Shown in pieces: positions 52,151 to 61,734 of a stretch of DNA of 64,000 nucleotides. The notes below the pieces were generated by a model. That model did not search any database and was not told where the DNA came from. It saw only the letters and a list, made by a program, of their open reading frames with translations. The translations under genes and the position numbers were made by a program. Source of the DNA: Caulochytrium protostelioides (Eukaryota > Chytridiomycota > Caulochytriomycetes > Caulochytriales > Caulochytriaceae); NCBI GenBank assembly GCA_003615045.1, contig ML014184.1:1-64000 (forward strand). Reading direction: 5' to 3'. Positions within the stretch are counted from its first letter, which is position 1. The number at the start of each line of letters is the position of its first letter.

Positions 52151-55100
52151 ACCGCGCTGCCGCCCAGCGGTGGCGCGGGCGACGCTGGCGTCGTCAGGCA
52201 CAGCCGGGGTCGCGCGCGCCAGGCGCAGCGGTCGTAAACCCGGTGGTGGCGGCGGCGGTGGCCGTTGCCCTGGACGGGGTCGTGGTGGGGGTATCGTGGC
52301 GGGGAGGGGCAGGCACCGCGGCGGCGAGGATCGGGAGGCGCTGCGGGGCCGCAGGGATGGCCGCTGTCGTCGCGGCGACCATGGCGCTGGGCACGAGCAC
52401 GGGCAGGCGGCGGCGGCGGCGGCGGCCGAGGAAGACGCGGCAGACGGCGTGATCCGGACGCGGATCTGTCGCGGCGCCGCGGCGTCTGGCCGCATGCCCA
52501 TGGGCGCACTCGTCGGCGTCGGCGTCGGCGTCGGGCCGGCCGCGAGTAGCGCTGCAGGCACGCCAGCGCTGGCGCAGGCGTGACGCGCCCGCGAGCGGGC
52601 GGGAGGCTTCGGCGGGCGGGACGCGGCCGAGCCCGTCGCGGGTTCCCCGGTCCACGAAAGCCCGCGCCGTGGGCGGAAAGGCGAGCGATCGAGAGCAATC
52701 GGGGAGGTGATGCAAAACGATGCAAAACGATGCAAAACGATGCAAAACGATGCAAAACGATGCGATGCAATGCGATGCGATGCGATGCAATGCGAGGCGA
52801 GGCGATGCAATGCGAGGCGAGGCGAGGCAATGCGATGCGAGGCGATGTGGGAGGGCGGGGAGAGGCGGGCGGTCGGTCGGTCGGGGACGGGGCCACCGCA
52901 CCGCACCGCAAGGCTCTGCACCGTACTGCACCGTACTGCACCGCACCGCACCGCACCACACAGAGGCAAGGCGAGACGATAGGAGGCGTTGTGATGCCGA
53001 GAGGCCCCAGCGGCAAGTCTCCGCAAGCCGCAAGCGGATGCGGGCGATGGGTGGCCGGGCCGATGCGTCGACGTCCGCGGCAGGCGCACGGATGAATTCC
53101 AGGTATGGCACAGGACGGCGACAGCGATGTGCCGGCTTTTCAGGAGCGCCGCACCTACTGGCTGGACCAGGCTTCCTGCGGCCGCCAGGCCGTGTCGGCG
53201 GCCACCGAGCGTCTTAGGGCTGAAGCGGGCAGGCACGGCGGCGCCACCACACCGACCCGAGGTGGGAAAGAGGGGCTGCGGCTGAGCCGCGCTTGGCGAT
53301 GGCCAATGCGCAAGGCGAGGGGCCGGGAGCGGGGCGAGCAGCCCAGCGCGCAGACGACCGGAGGGCCACGACGAGGGATGGGAATCAGGGCTAGGGGACG
53401 CGGATCTGCGGGAGGCGATGCCGACAGGCCCATGTGGCGCACCCGTGGTGATGGCGTGAAGACCGTGCCAGCAAGGCGACGCCTGTGTGCGATCGTGGTT
53501 GCTCACGGATGCCGGACGGTGGACGGCGGACGGCCAACGGCGGCCAATGGCGATTGGCGGCAACCCGCTCTCCTCCGAAAGACAATGCGATGCCGTGCGG
53601 ATGCGCGGGCGTATGGATCCCTATGTTCTTATCCTGACGCGCCGGAAGACGCGTCGCCGACGTCCTCGCAGTCACCGTCATCGACGTCGACGTGGTCGTC
53701 GGCGTGGTCGTCGTTGTCGGCCGACCGAGAAGCGGTGTCGCGACGCGCTTCGCCCTTCCTTGAGGAGAGCGCGGGCCATTCCACCCGAGCGCACGCCACG
53801 GCCGCCTGGGTGCCACCGAGTCTGTCGTGGGCCTTGCGCTTGCCGCTGTTTGTATGGGCCGACGGGCATTTTGGCATTTTGGCATTTAGGGCATCCGCAG
53901 GTGGTTGAAGCCGTGCCCAGCGTGCGCCCCCGCCATCGCCTTCGCCCCTTTTTCAGGCCTTTTCGGGATGATGCTGTTCGCCTGGTGGGCCAAACCGCGC
54001 GACTGCAGCTGACCGCCCACATCCGGGCAAGCTGTCGGCCTCCGAGTCCCCGTCGGGCCTGGACGGAGCGCGCGCCGCGACGGCCGGGCTGACGCGGCTC
54101 AAAACCCAAGTTTATACGGCCGTGACGCGCGGCATCGACGTGCAGCACGGCCCACGGCCCACGGCATACGGCGGGTGCTGCGCATGTGCTGCGCATCGCA
54201 TTGCCACCGCATCGCGTCGCATCCTGCCGGCGTCCCGTCGCTGCAGGGCGGCGGGATGTGGCTTTGCGGGCTGACGCCGCCTTCGCGCGAGACGGAACGA
54301 AAGCCGGCCGGGGCGTCAGCAGCAGCAACGACGAAGACCCTACGCGCCGGATCGAGCCCCACCGGCCCTCCTGACGCGTGCATCGCGCGGCGCATCCGCA
54401 CAAAGGGGCGATCCCGCTTCAGCGCCCAAGCCCCTCCCCGGACGCGAGCCATCGCCGTCCTGGTGGCGAAAGAGCCTTAGCGGCAGGTCGTTTCAGGATA
54501 CCGGTCTGGCCGGTCCTGGCCGCTCTTGGTGCACACGCGCCGCGCGGCAGGATCCCACACGCCGCAGACGCGACCTGCAAGCGCCAGCGCACCTCCGGGC
54601 CAACATCTCCGAGACGGCGCCCGCAGGGGGCACCCACACGGACAGGAACCAAAACAGGGCGAGGCGCGTGGCATACGTTCCCCCCAGCACGAAGTCTCCT
54701 GACACCTACGTTCGACACGCTGGACTGCGGTGTTGATGATTGCCGCTGCACTTAACGCGGAGGTGGCACGGTGAGGGTGGCATATTCTTTCTCGGCTGGA
54801 CCGTCGGGGCCCCGTTTTCATGCCTACGGGATGTCGATGTGAACGCGTTTAGAGCCTTATTTATTTTATTTCATTTTTGGAAAAATGCATCAGCGTCGGC
54901 AGCCCGAAGCGCCGTCGACTCGACCGCTCCGAGAAGCCGCAACGTCGAAACGGAGACGGTGGTCTGGCTGCGCCGCTGAAACACCATGCTGGGCGTCGCG
55001 GACACCGCCAAATCATATCCCGGCGTGGGCGACCACTATCGGGACTATCCGTTACTGGCCGCCAGATTGCCCACGCAGCGCCACCTCGGCGACCGCAGCA

Positions 55101-55489
55101 TTTATATTTATTACTGCCGGCGTCATCGAGTACCATACCAATCTGAACAGTCATTCAATGCTTAGCTTCGAGGCGCGGGTCAAAAGTACCTGCGCGTCTT
55201 CCAGAGAATCAACGATCTGACGGGTCCGCAGCGCCTCTGGATGCTACGTCGGATCTGGGGATGGACGCCACGTGGATCCGGAAGCCGTGAAGTGGTTGCG
55301 GGTCATGGAGCAGTCGACGGCTGCGCACTGCAGTGTGCAAGGTCTCGAGGCGGAAAAAAACGCGCCGCCTCACGAGCTGAACAGCAAGGACACCTTGCAT
55401 CATCTCGTGGGCCGCACTTTGCTCGTCTGGCGACAGCCAGGAGGCCACTGAGCCGCCGGCCGTCAAAGTAATGCCAGTGCGCCCTCTCT
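52151..55489. other. Upstream region and long spacer without a supported gene
   Basis: Up to about 53563 the frame of the membrane protein gene remains open but reads as low-complexity sequence. Simple repeats occur at 52708-52860 and 52915-52960. From about 54840 the composition becomes AT-richer and stays so to about 56700, across Fanzor relic E. The part from about 55150 to 55490 may be decayed N-terminal Fanzor sequence, but I cannot show it. Confidence 0.4.
52708..52850. repeat. ATGCAAAACG decamer tandem array passing into GATGC/AGGCG repeats
   Basis: About five perfect copies of the 10-bp unit atgcaaaacg are followed by irregular five-base units (gatgc, aatgc, aggcg). A second array of ctgcaccgta/ccgca units follows at about 52915-52960. 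Confidence 0.85.
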
Positions 55490-56180
55490 ATCACCGTCGA
55501 CATCAGCGTATTCTACGGCTTGCTGAAGGAATTCAAGGTGGTCTGCGACTGAGCGGCATTCAAGATTATAGCCACAGAGCCGTGGGCGGCCACTGTGGCG
55601 TCCCGTAAGCTGGAAGGCAAGGACCACACGTTCTCTCATAGCAGCGACGGCGACGGCATCTGCGCATGCGTGCCTGTTTTTCTGGCGCGAGGAAAAGGTG
55701 GCCGACGCCGTGCCTACTATCAAGGCTGCCTCCGAGACAAAGAAACCCTTGGCAGGCAGCTTGGATGAGTACCGCATCCTCGGAAAAGACCCCCGGCAGA
55801 ACTAATATTCTTATGGCTAAAGCAGTTCGACGGCCAATCGTCAGCTGGAAGCTGACCAGAAAAAAAGAAACCCCTGGTGGTCGCCTATGGCGCATCCAAG
55901 TTTACCCCCGGAGACAAGGGCGAGATCGCCGTTGCCGGGTCGTGAAACAAGGGCAACACCGGCGCTAGGGGATGTGATTCGAGGGTTGCTATGGTGTGGT
56001 CCCACTAACAGCAAGTTTGCGCGATCTCAATGCCGCGTTGAACATCGGATGCTGCCTGGCCTCACCCGTCAGAACTGCGGCGCTGTGCCGCATTCCCGGG
56101 CAAGCCCCCTGCAGCCCGTGGTCAGCAGGCTCAACCGGCCTCATGCGCTGCTGCCTCCTGGGGGGTACCATGGATGATTG
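55490..56180 (+). pseudogene. Fanzor (eukaryotic TnpB-like) relic E, retains RuvC-I
   Basis: This copy keeps the most domains. In order: SVDISVFYGLLKEF-like sequence; HTFSHSSDGDGICACV (about 55624-55671), matching the TDG segment before RuvC-I; LDEYRILGKDPRQN (about 55761-55802), matching the RuvC-I DPG region with Asp at 55788; a large deletion; KPLVVAYGASKFTPGDKGEI (about 55870-55927); a second deletion that removes the zinc-knuckle region; then GLLWCGPTNSKFA and RDLNAALNI (RuvC-III Asp codon at 56023), followed by CCLASPVRTAALCR. Frameshifts and stops separate the blocks, so it is a pseudogene. It ends about 90 bp from the stop of the convergent small secreted gene. Confidence 0.75.
56157..56176 (+). 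other. Shared 3' end motif of Fanzor relic E
   Basis: The sequence cctggggggtaccatggatg lies 134 bp after the RuvC-III Asp codon and matches the motif of relic B at 16 of 20 positions. Confidence 0.5.
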
Positions 56181-56268
56181 TAATGAATTGCCCCCAGACC
56201 CTTATTTGTTAGTGAATCAGTTATCAGTCATCTAAGTCAGTTATATAAAAGGAAAGAAAGAAACGGAA

Positions 56269-56691
56269 TCAGGGGATACGACGTAAAGCACCAGAGAGTC
56301 CAGTATTAAAATGGATCCGAACCGTATCCGCCGACGCGCGCGGAATCGAAGGCCTCGCAGAAGAAGGAGGCTCCGGACCAGTAGCTCCAGAGGCTGTCCG
56401 GGAGTCTGAGGTTGATGGCGAGGGAGAAGATGCCGAGGGTCCAACTGAATTAGCGTCTTGGCGACGCATCGTAGGGGCCAACCTGTCCGCCGTACGCCGA
56501 GGATGATTACGATTCACAGGGGCAGGCCTAAAATCATCTAGTTGTGCCGGTGCTTGATCAGTTTCGGAAGGCTTCTCGCGATAGCGGGGAAAGGGGGTTG
56601 CTTCTGCGGCGGACCCGAAGAGGGCGCTGACAAGGATGGTCAGCAGCAGGAAGGGCAACAGCCCCGGCAGGCGTGTGACGTGGATGTACAT
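56269..56691 (-). CDS. Small predicted secreted protein, 140 aa
   Basis: The ATG at 56691 is followed by LPGLLPFLLLTILVSALFGS (residues 8-27), a strong signal peptide with likely cleavage near AEA/T. The mature part is about 110 aa, hydrophilic, Ser/Pro/Arg-rich and without Cys, so it is probably unfolded. The frame extends upstream, but the signal peptide argues for this start. No family is recognised. It lies in the same AT-richer island as Fanzor relic E, with which it is convergent. Confidence 0.55.
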   Translation of the reverse strand: MYIHVTRLPGLLPFLLLTILVSALFGSAAEATPFPRYREKPSETDQAPAQLDDFRPAPVNRNHPRRTADRLAPTMRRQDANSVGPSASSPSPSTSDSRTASGATGPEPPSSARPSIPRASADTVRIHFNTGLSGALRRIP

Positions 56692-58274
56692 GGCGCGGCA
56701 AAAACAACGAATGCGGACTTTGGAAATCGGAGTTCGGGACAAGGATGGCCGACCACGGTCGTCTGGCTGTTCTGATGGGAATCTGCGGAGCTCGTGGATG
56801 CAGAACCAGCTTATCGATCCGTCCCGCATCCCTTCATGCGCCGACCGTCCGTCACGCGGCGGGCGATCCCATCCAGTCGCAGCCTGACCTCCCCTTTTAT
56901 AGGTGTCGGCCGCGCCATGTACTCGAGTCCATGGCATCCATCCAAGTCAGTGGCGGACACCCGGCAGGAAGCCTTCCCGAGGATATGCGACCAATGCGAA
57001 AGGACGTCAGGACATCAGCGCTCTGCTTCTACCGTAGCGCGCATCGTGGACCACTGCCATCGTGTGGAAGCAGCGCTGCAGACGCGCGATGCCCTGCATG
57101 GGCACGGCGCACGCTTGGACTTTCCATGAGTGAGCTGATGCTGCTGATGCTGCGGCGGTGGGCGGCGCCACGCAGGTTTCCCGAATTTTCGAGCAGGTCT
57201 AGTCCGCAGCCGCTGCAGGAGGTCCCCACAGGAGGCAGCGATGCGTGCCCGCTGCAAACCCCTGAAATCCAACCCCTGGCGTTTGGAGCGGCCCCACCCA
57301 GCCCCCACACCCGGCACCCTGCTCATCCCACCGCCGTGGATGCTGCAGGCCCGAGTGGCCGGCGTCGACGCCGCAGCAGGGAAGGGAGACAGAGACGCAC
57401 ACGTGATGTGTGCTGCGCTGCGACTCCGAAGGAAAGAACGATGACGGCGCGAAGGCCGATCCGGACGTCAGACCGCGGAGGGTCCGCATCTCCGGGCGAC
57501 GCGCCTGCGCCCGCGGGACGCCTCGCTGGTTCGCCAGGCCAGGCGGGCTACCGTGGCTTGGGCGCGTCGGCGGGGACGGGTTCCCCCCTGTCCATGCCCA
57601 TGTCCAAGCAGGCCCGGAGTTTCGATCGGAGTTTCGCTGGGTGCCCGCAGACAACGCAACGCCACACGGCGCTTGGCGCTCGACGTTCGACGCTCGCCGG
57701 ACGGCGGTCAAGGGACCGCTCGTGCACACACGGCGACCCAGCATGGGCACGGCGGTCGCAAGCGCCACACCCAACCGTCGCCATCACAGGGGGGAAGCGA
57801 TACACCGACGGCCGGGTGTAAGCGCGCCATGCCGCGGTGCGGATCACGCGCCCTCCCCGAAAGCCAAAGCCTTGCCCATCCACCGCTGCGATGCGATCGG
57901 GCGTCTCCATCGTCTTCCCTATCGCCGTCCGCGTGGACGTCCACGTCTACATCCTCGCTAGCCGTTAGACTTCAGAAAGACGGCGCTTCTGTCGCATCGC
58001 CCTTTTATCTCATTTGGTGAACGCTCGCCACGATTCCTGGCGTATTTCGATCATCCGCCGAGGCCTTTCGCGCTTTTCCGTACTGCCAGCTCGGGGAGCG
58101 GAGAGAAGGCGCGAGGACGACGCCTTGACCGGATCGCGCTCCAAGCGTCGGCCGGGCCAGCTTGGTGGTTGCGCTCACGCGGGGTTCGTCGTCAGGAGGC
58201 AGCCGCCCTCACGCGAGGTCTGAGCGCGCGACCTGCGCTCCGCGCCCTTCCTTGCGGCGGCGGGACCTTCGGCC
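56692..58274. other. Spacer upstream of SPB4, no supported gene
   Basis: A 358-codon plus-strand frame (56745-57821) and several minus frames run through it, but none has recognisable sequence. The last few hundred bases should contain the SPB4 promoter. Confidence 0.4.
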
Positions 58275-61001
58275 ATGCCGTCGCCGGGGAGCGCGGTGGG
58301 GTCCCTGACCCCGGCGTGGACCGAGCTGCCTGTCGCACTGCATCCGACGACGCTGCACACCCTCAGCGTGCTGGGCTTTGAGCGGTGTACGCCGGTCCAG
58401 ACGGCGACGATTCCCCTTTTCCTGGAGCACAAGGACGTCGTCGCGGAGGCCGTGACGGGGTCCGGCAAGACGCTGGCGTTCGTGATTCCGATTCTGGAGC
58501 TGCTGCTGCGCCGCGGCACCACGGCCGAGGCGGCTGAGGCCGGCGCCGCCGCCCGGCGCCTCGGGGGCAAGCAGCCCACCCGCCACGTAGGCGCGATGAT
58601 CATCACCCCGACGCGCGAGCTGGCCAAGCAGATCCACGCCGTCTTCCAGCCGTTCCTCGATACCTTGCGCCTGCCCCAGTTCCGGGACGATCCGCTCGTC
58701 AAGCCGCTGTCCTGCCAGGTGTTTGTCGGCGGCGAGGCGACCATGGACCACAATCTGGCGAGCATCAAGGCGGCCCGCCGGCTCGACGTGGTCATTGGGA
58801 CGCCCGGCCGCGTCCAAGAGCTGCTGGCGCGCACGTGCCCGACGCAGCTCGTGTCGCTCAAGCACCTCGAGATGCTCGTGCTCGATGAGGGCGACCAGCT
58901 GCTGGACCTCGGTTTTGATGTGAGTATCCGCGCCATCCTGCACTGGCTGCCGAAGCAGCGGCGCACGGGGCTGTTCAGCGCCACCATGACCGATGGCGTA
59001 CAACACCTCGTTAAGGCCGGGCTGCGCAACCCGCACCGCGTCCAAGTGACCGTCGAGCGTCAGCACGTGGACAGCGCCACCGGCCACGTGGTTGCGAGCA
59101 GCAAGGTCCGTGAGCAGCGGATCCCGACGACGCTCGACGCCCGGTTCCTGACCTGCCGCTTGGACGAGAAGCTCCCCGCCTTGATCCAGCTGTTGCTGGA
59201 TCCAGACGCCGCGTCGCGCGACGCACCGCCCGACCCGCTCACGCTGAGCGCCGCCACGCGCAAAACGATCGTGTTTATGAGCACCTGTGCCCAGGTCGAG
59301 CATTGGGGACGCGTGCTCCGTCTGCTCGCGCAGGACCCCGCGGGCCTCACCCACGCCGACGGCTCGCCGCGGCGCTTGCCGCCCCTGCCCGCCGGGTTGT
59401 GGGAGCGCCTGGCATCGTTCCATGTCGCCGCGCTCCACGGCCAGCTCGAGCCGGTCAAGCGCACCAAGATCTACGCCAGCTTCATCGCCCATATGACGGG
59501 CCCCGCGGTGCTGCTGTGCACCGACGTCGCCGCCCGTGGCCTCGATCTCGACGATGTCGACCAGGTCATCCAGGTCGATCCGCCCCACGACCCGGCCCAG
59601 TTTGCGCATCGCTGCGGCCGTGCCGCCCGCGGCGGCCGGACCGGCTCCGCCGTCGTCATGCTCACGCCCGAGGAGGCCGTCTATGTGCCCTTCATGAAGA
59701 ACCGCGGCGTGCCCTTGCGGCCCTTTGTCACGCCGGCCTGGGACGCCTGGGTCGCCACGGCCACGGCCACGGCCACGGCCACGGCCACGGCTTCGGCCTC
59801 GGCAGACCTCCCCGATCCCAACCATGGCGCCGTCGTGACGGCGCCTCAGCGGCCGACGGCTTGGCGCGAGCTGATCCCAGCCGATGCGGCGCCCTGGGAC
59901 GCCGCGGCCGCGGCGGCGGCCGAGGAGGCCGTGCGCGACGCGCTGCCGACGGATGCGGTGATCCTCGCGCCGGACTTCGCCGCCGACCCCGATCCGCTCG
60001 CGACCACGGCTGACCCAGCCGCGGCGGCGTTGACCCAGTCGGCGCCGATCCTAGGCGCGCTGCGGGCCGTCGTGAGCCCGTGGCTGTATGCGGCCACCCG
60101 GACCGACCGAGACCTGCTCGACCGCAGCGTCCGCGCCCTGGTCAGCTGGACCCGCGCTTACAAAGAGCACCAAGCCACCTTCATTTTCCGCCTCAAGAAC
60201 ATTCATGTGGGCACCTTGGCCCGCGGCTTCGGCCTGATTCGGCTGCCCAAGATGCCAGAATGGAGCGACGCCGCTCTGCCCGCGACCTTCTTTGGCCGTG
60301 CCCAGGCCACGCTGTCCAGTACCGGTACCGGTACCGATGCTGATGCCGATGCGAATGCTGATGCGAATGCTGGTGCTGATACCGATGCCCAGACTCACAC
60401 GGATGCCGTAGCGCCACGTCGCCACGGAGCGAAGGGGACACCGCGCCGCTGCGTCCACTTTGTCGACACGCTCCGCGTGCCCTACGTCGACCCAAAGCGC
60501 GAAAAGCAGCGGCTCTACAATTTGGCGCGCAAGGCTGCGGACGCCGCGACGGCGGCGGCCGCGGCCGCGGCGGCCGGGCAGCCCGACGCGGTCCCGGCGG
60601 CCGGCACCAAGCGCCGGCGTCCCGACGCCGCGGCGCGGCTTGCACAGACCGCGTGGAGCGAGCAGAAGGCCAAAAAGGCCGTGCGCGCGGCGAAGCGGAC
60701 CCTGCGCGAGCAGCGCGAGGCGACGCGCGACCGCGCGTCCATGGAGGCCCTGAAGGAAGCGCGCGCGACGCTGGCGGCGCACGGGGGCGTGGATGCGCCT
60801 GGCGCGGCGGCCCGCGCGCGCGCGGCCGCCGTCGCCGCTGCGGCGCAGACGATGACGGACAAGGAGCGCAAGCGCGCCGCCGTCCTCGAGGCCAAGGAAG
60901 CCGTCGCCGACTGGAAAGAGCTCGTCGCGTCGCGCAAGCGGTCCTCAGGCGTCGTCGATGACAGCCAGGGCAAAGGCTGTTCCTTCGATGGCCTCGACTA
61001 A
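58275..61001 (+). CDS. SPB4: ATP-dependent RNA helicase Spb4/DDX55, ribosome biogenesis
   Basis: A nucleolar DEAD-box helicase for 60S pre-ribosome maturation. The protein is 908 aa, longer than usual because of low-complexity inserts. The Q motif segment FERCTPVQTATIPLFL, motif I AVTGSGKTLAF (about residues 58-68), PTRELAKQIH, GTPGRVQELL, SATM and the late motifs CTDVAARGLDLDDVDQVIQ and FAHRCGRAARGGRTGSA are all present. Motif II reads DEGD (204-207) rather than DEAD; the metal-binding Asp-Glu pair is kept. The sequence DLLDRSVRALVSWTRAYKEH and the following HVGTLARGFGLIRLPKMPEW are typical of the Spb4 C-terminal domain and separate it from Dbp9 and other relatives. The C-terminus is a long basic coiled-coil-like tail rich in Ala and Lys. 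Inserts such as (TA)n repeats at about residues 495-507 look recent. Confidence 0.92.
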   Translation: MPSPGSAVGSLTPAWTELPVALHPTTLHTLSVLGFERCTPVQTATIPLFLEHKDVVAEAVTGSGKTLAFVIPILELLLRRGTTAEAAEAGAAARRLGGKQPTRHVGAMIITPTRELAKQIHAVFQPFLDTLRLPQFRDDPLVKPLSCQVFVGGEATMDHNLASIKAARRLDVVIGTPGRVQELLARTCPTQLVSLKHLEMLVLDEGDQLLDLGFDVSIRAILHWLPKQRRTGLFSATMTDGVQHLVKAGLRNPHRVQVTVERQHVDSATGHVVASSKVREQRIPTTLDARFLTCRLDEKLPALIQLLLDPDAASRDAPPDPLTLSAATRKTIVFMSTCAQVEHWGRVLRLLAQDPAGLTHADGSPRRLPPLPAGLWERLASFHVAALHGQLEPVKRTKIYASFIAHMTGPAVLLCTDVAARGLDLDDVDQVIQVDPPHDPAQFAHRCGRAARGGRTGSAVVMLTPEEAVYVPFMKNRGVPLRPFVTPAWDAWVATATATATATATASASADLPDPNHGAVVTAPQRPTAWRELIPADAAPWDAAAAAAAEEAVRDALPTDAVILAPDFAADPDPLATTADPAAAALTQSAPILGALRAVVSPWLYAATRTDRDLLDRSVRALVSWTRAYKEHQATFIFRLKNIHVGTLARGFGLIRLPKMPEWSDAALPATFFGRAQATLSSTGTGTDADADANADANAGADTDAQTHTDAVAPRRHGAKGTPRRCVHFVDTLRVPYVDPKREKQRLYNLARKAADAATAAAAAAAAGQPDAVPAAGTKRRRPDAAARLAQTAWSEQKAKKAVRAAKRTLREQREATRDRASMEALKEARATLAAHGGVDAPGAAARARAAAVAAAAQTMTDKERKRAAVLEAKEAVADWKELVASRKRSSGVVDDSQGKGCSFDGLD

Positions 61002-61734
61002 GCGTTGTTCGACGCGCGTCTCTGCATTGCATCGACATCACTTCGGCATCGTCACTGTATCAGCTCTGTATCACCATGAATATTTATGATTGAGAAGGAC
61101 CGCGTGACGCTTGGCGATGGTAACGAATCATCGTAGGCCTGGCGGGGAAAGCGTGGGCACTGGTGAAGTGCGCGATAGGTGCGCCGCGGCCGGCGGCCCC
61201 CGACGGGCGGCACCAGCGCGGCACCAGCGCCACCCGCTCGAAAGTCCAAGCAAAGGCGAAAGGAAAAGGCTGCCGCGGTGCGCGTCGCCGCGTCGCGCCG
61301 CATCGCACGCTGCTGAGGGTCGGTCTCGGCGCATGACGGCACGGCCTGCCGATCGCTGTTGGCGCTGCAGGCGGTCTCAACGGCGTGAGCCATGTCGGCC
61401 GTCGTAGCGCGTCCGCTGCGGTGATTTCGGCGCCTGCGCCACGCGGCGTCGATGCGGGCCAGGGCCAGCGTCTGCCGCGGCGTCCGGACGAGGTCGGGCA
61501 GCCTCCCCTCGGGTCAGAACACGGACTTCGCCAGACCGCGGAGTATGATGGCCGCACCATCGCACCACGTCTAACCTCCGCGCTCCGACCATTCACTCCG
61601 ACGATTGGAGCCGACGCTTTCGTTGCCGGCCTCCTTACCGGCAGCGTCGCTGCTATCCTTGCTGGCATCGTCGCTGCGGTGGCCGCCGCGCCGCGCCGTT
61701 CGTCAGCCGCCTCGCCGACCCGCGCCAGACCCGC
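61002..61734. other. Spacer between SPB4 and the coiled-coil gene
   Basis: The first 100 bp after SPB4 are AT-richer, with aatatttatga near 61079, likely its 3' untranslated region. No gene is supported in the remainder. Confidence 0.4.

Noticed and set aside
52151-53563. Upstream extension of the membrane-protein frame by 471 codons
   Set aside because: The extension is low-complexity, runs through tandem repeats, and would bury the signal peptide in the interior.
56745-57821. 358-codon plus-strand frame
   Set aside because: It overlaps the upstream frame of the secreted gene on the other strand and shows no recognisable sequence.
58209-59825. 538-codon minus-strand frame
   Set aside because: It lies antisense to the conserved helicase motifs of SPB4 and is a by-product of GC-rich codon use.
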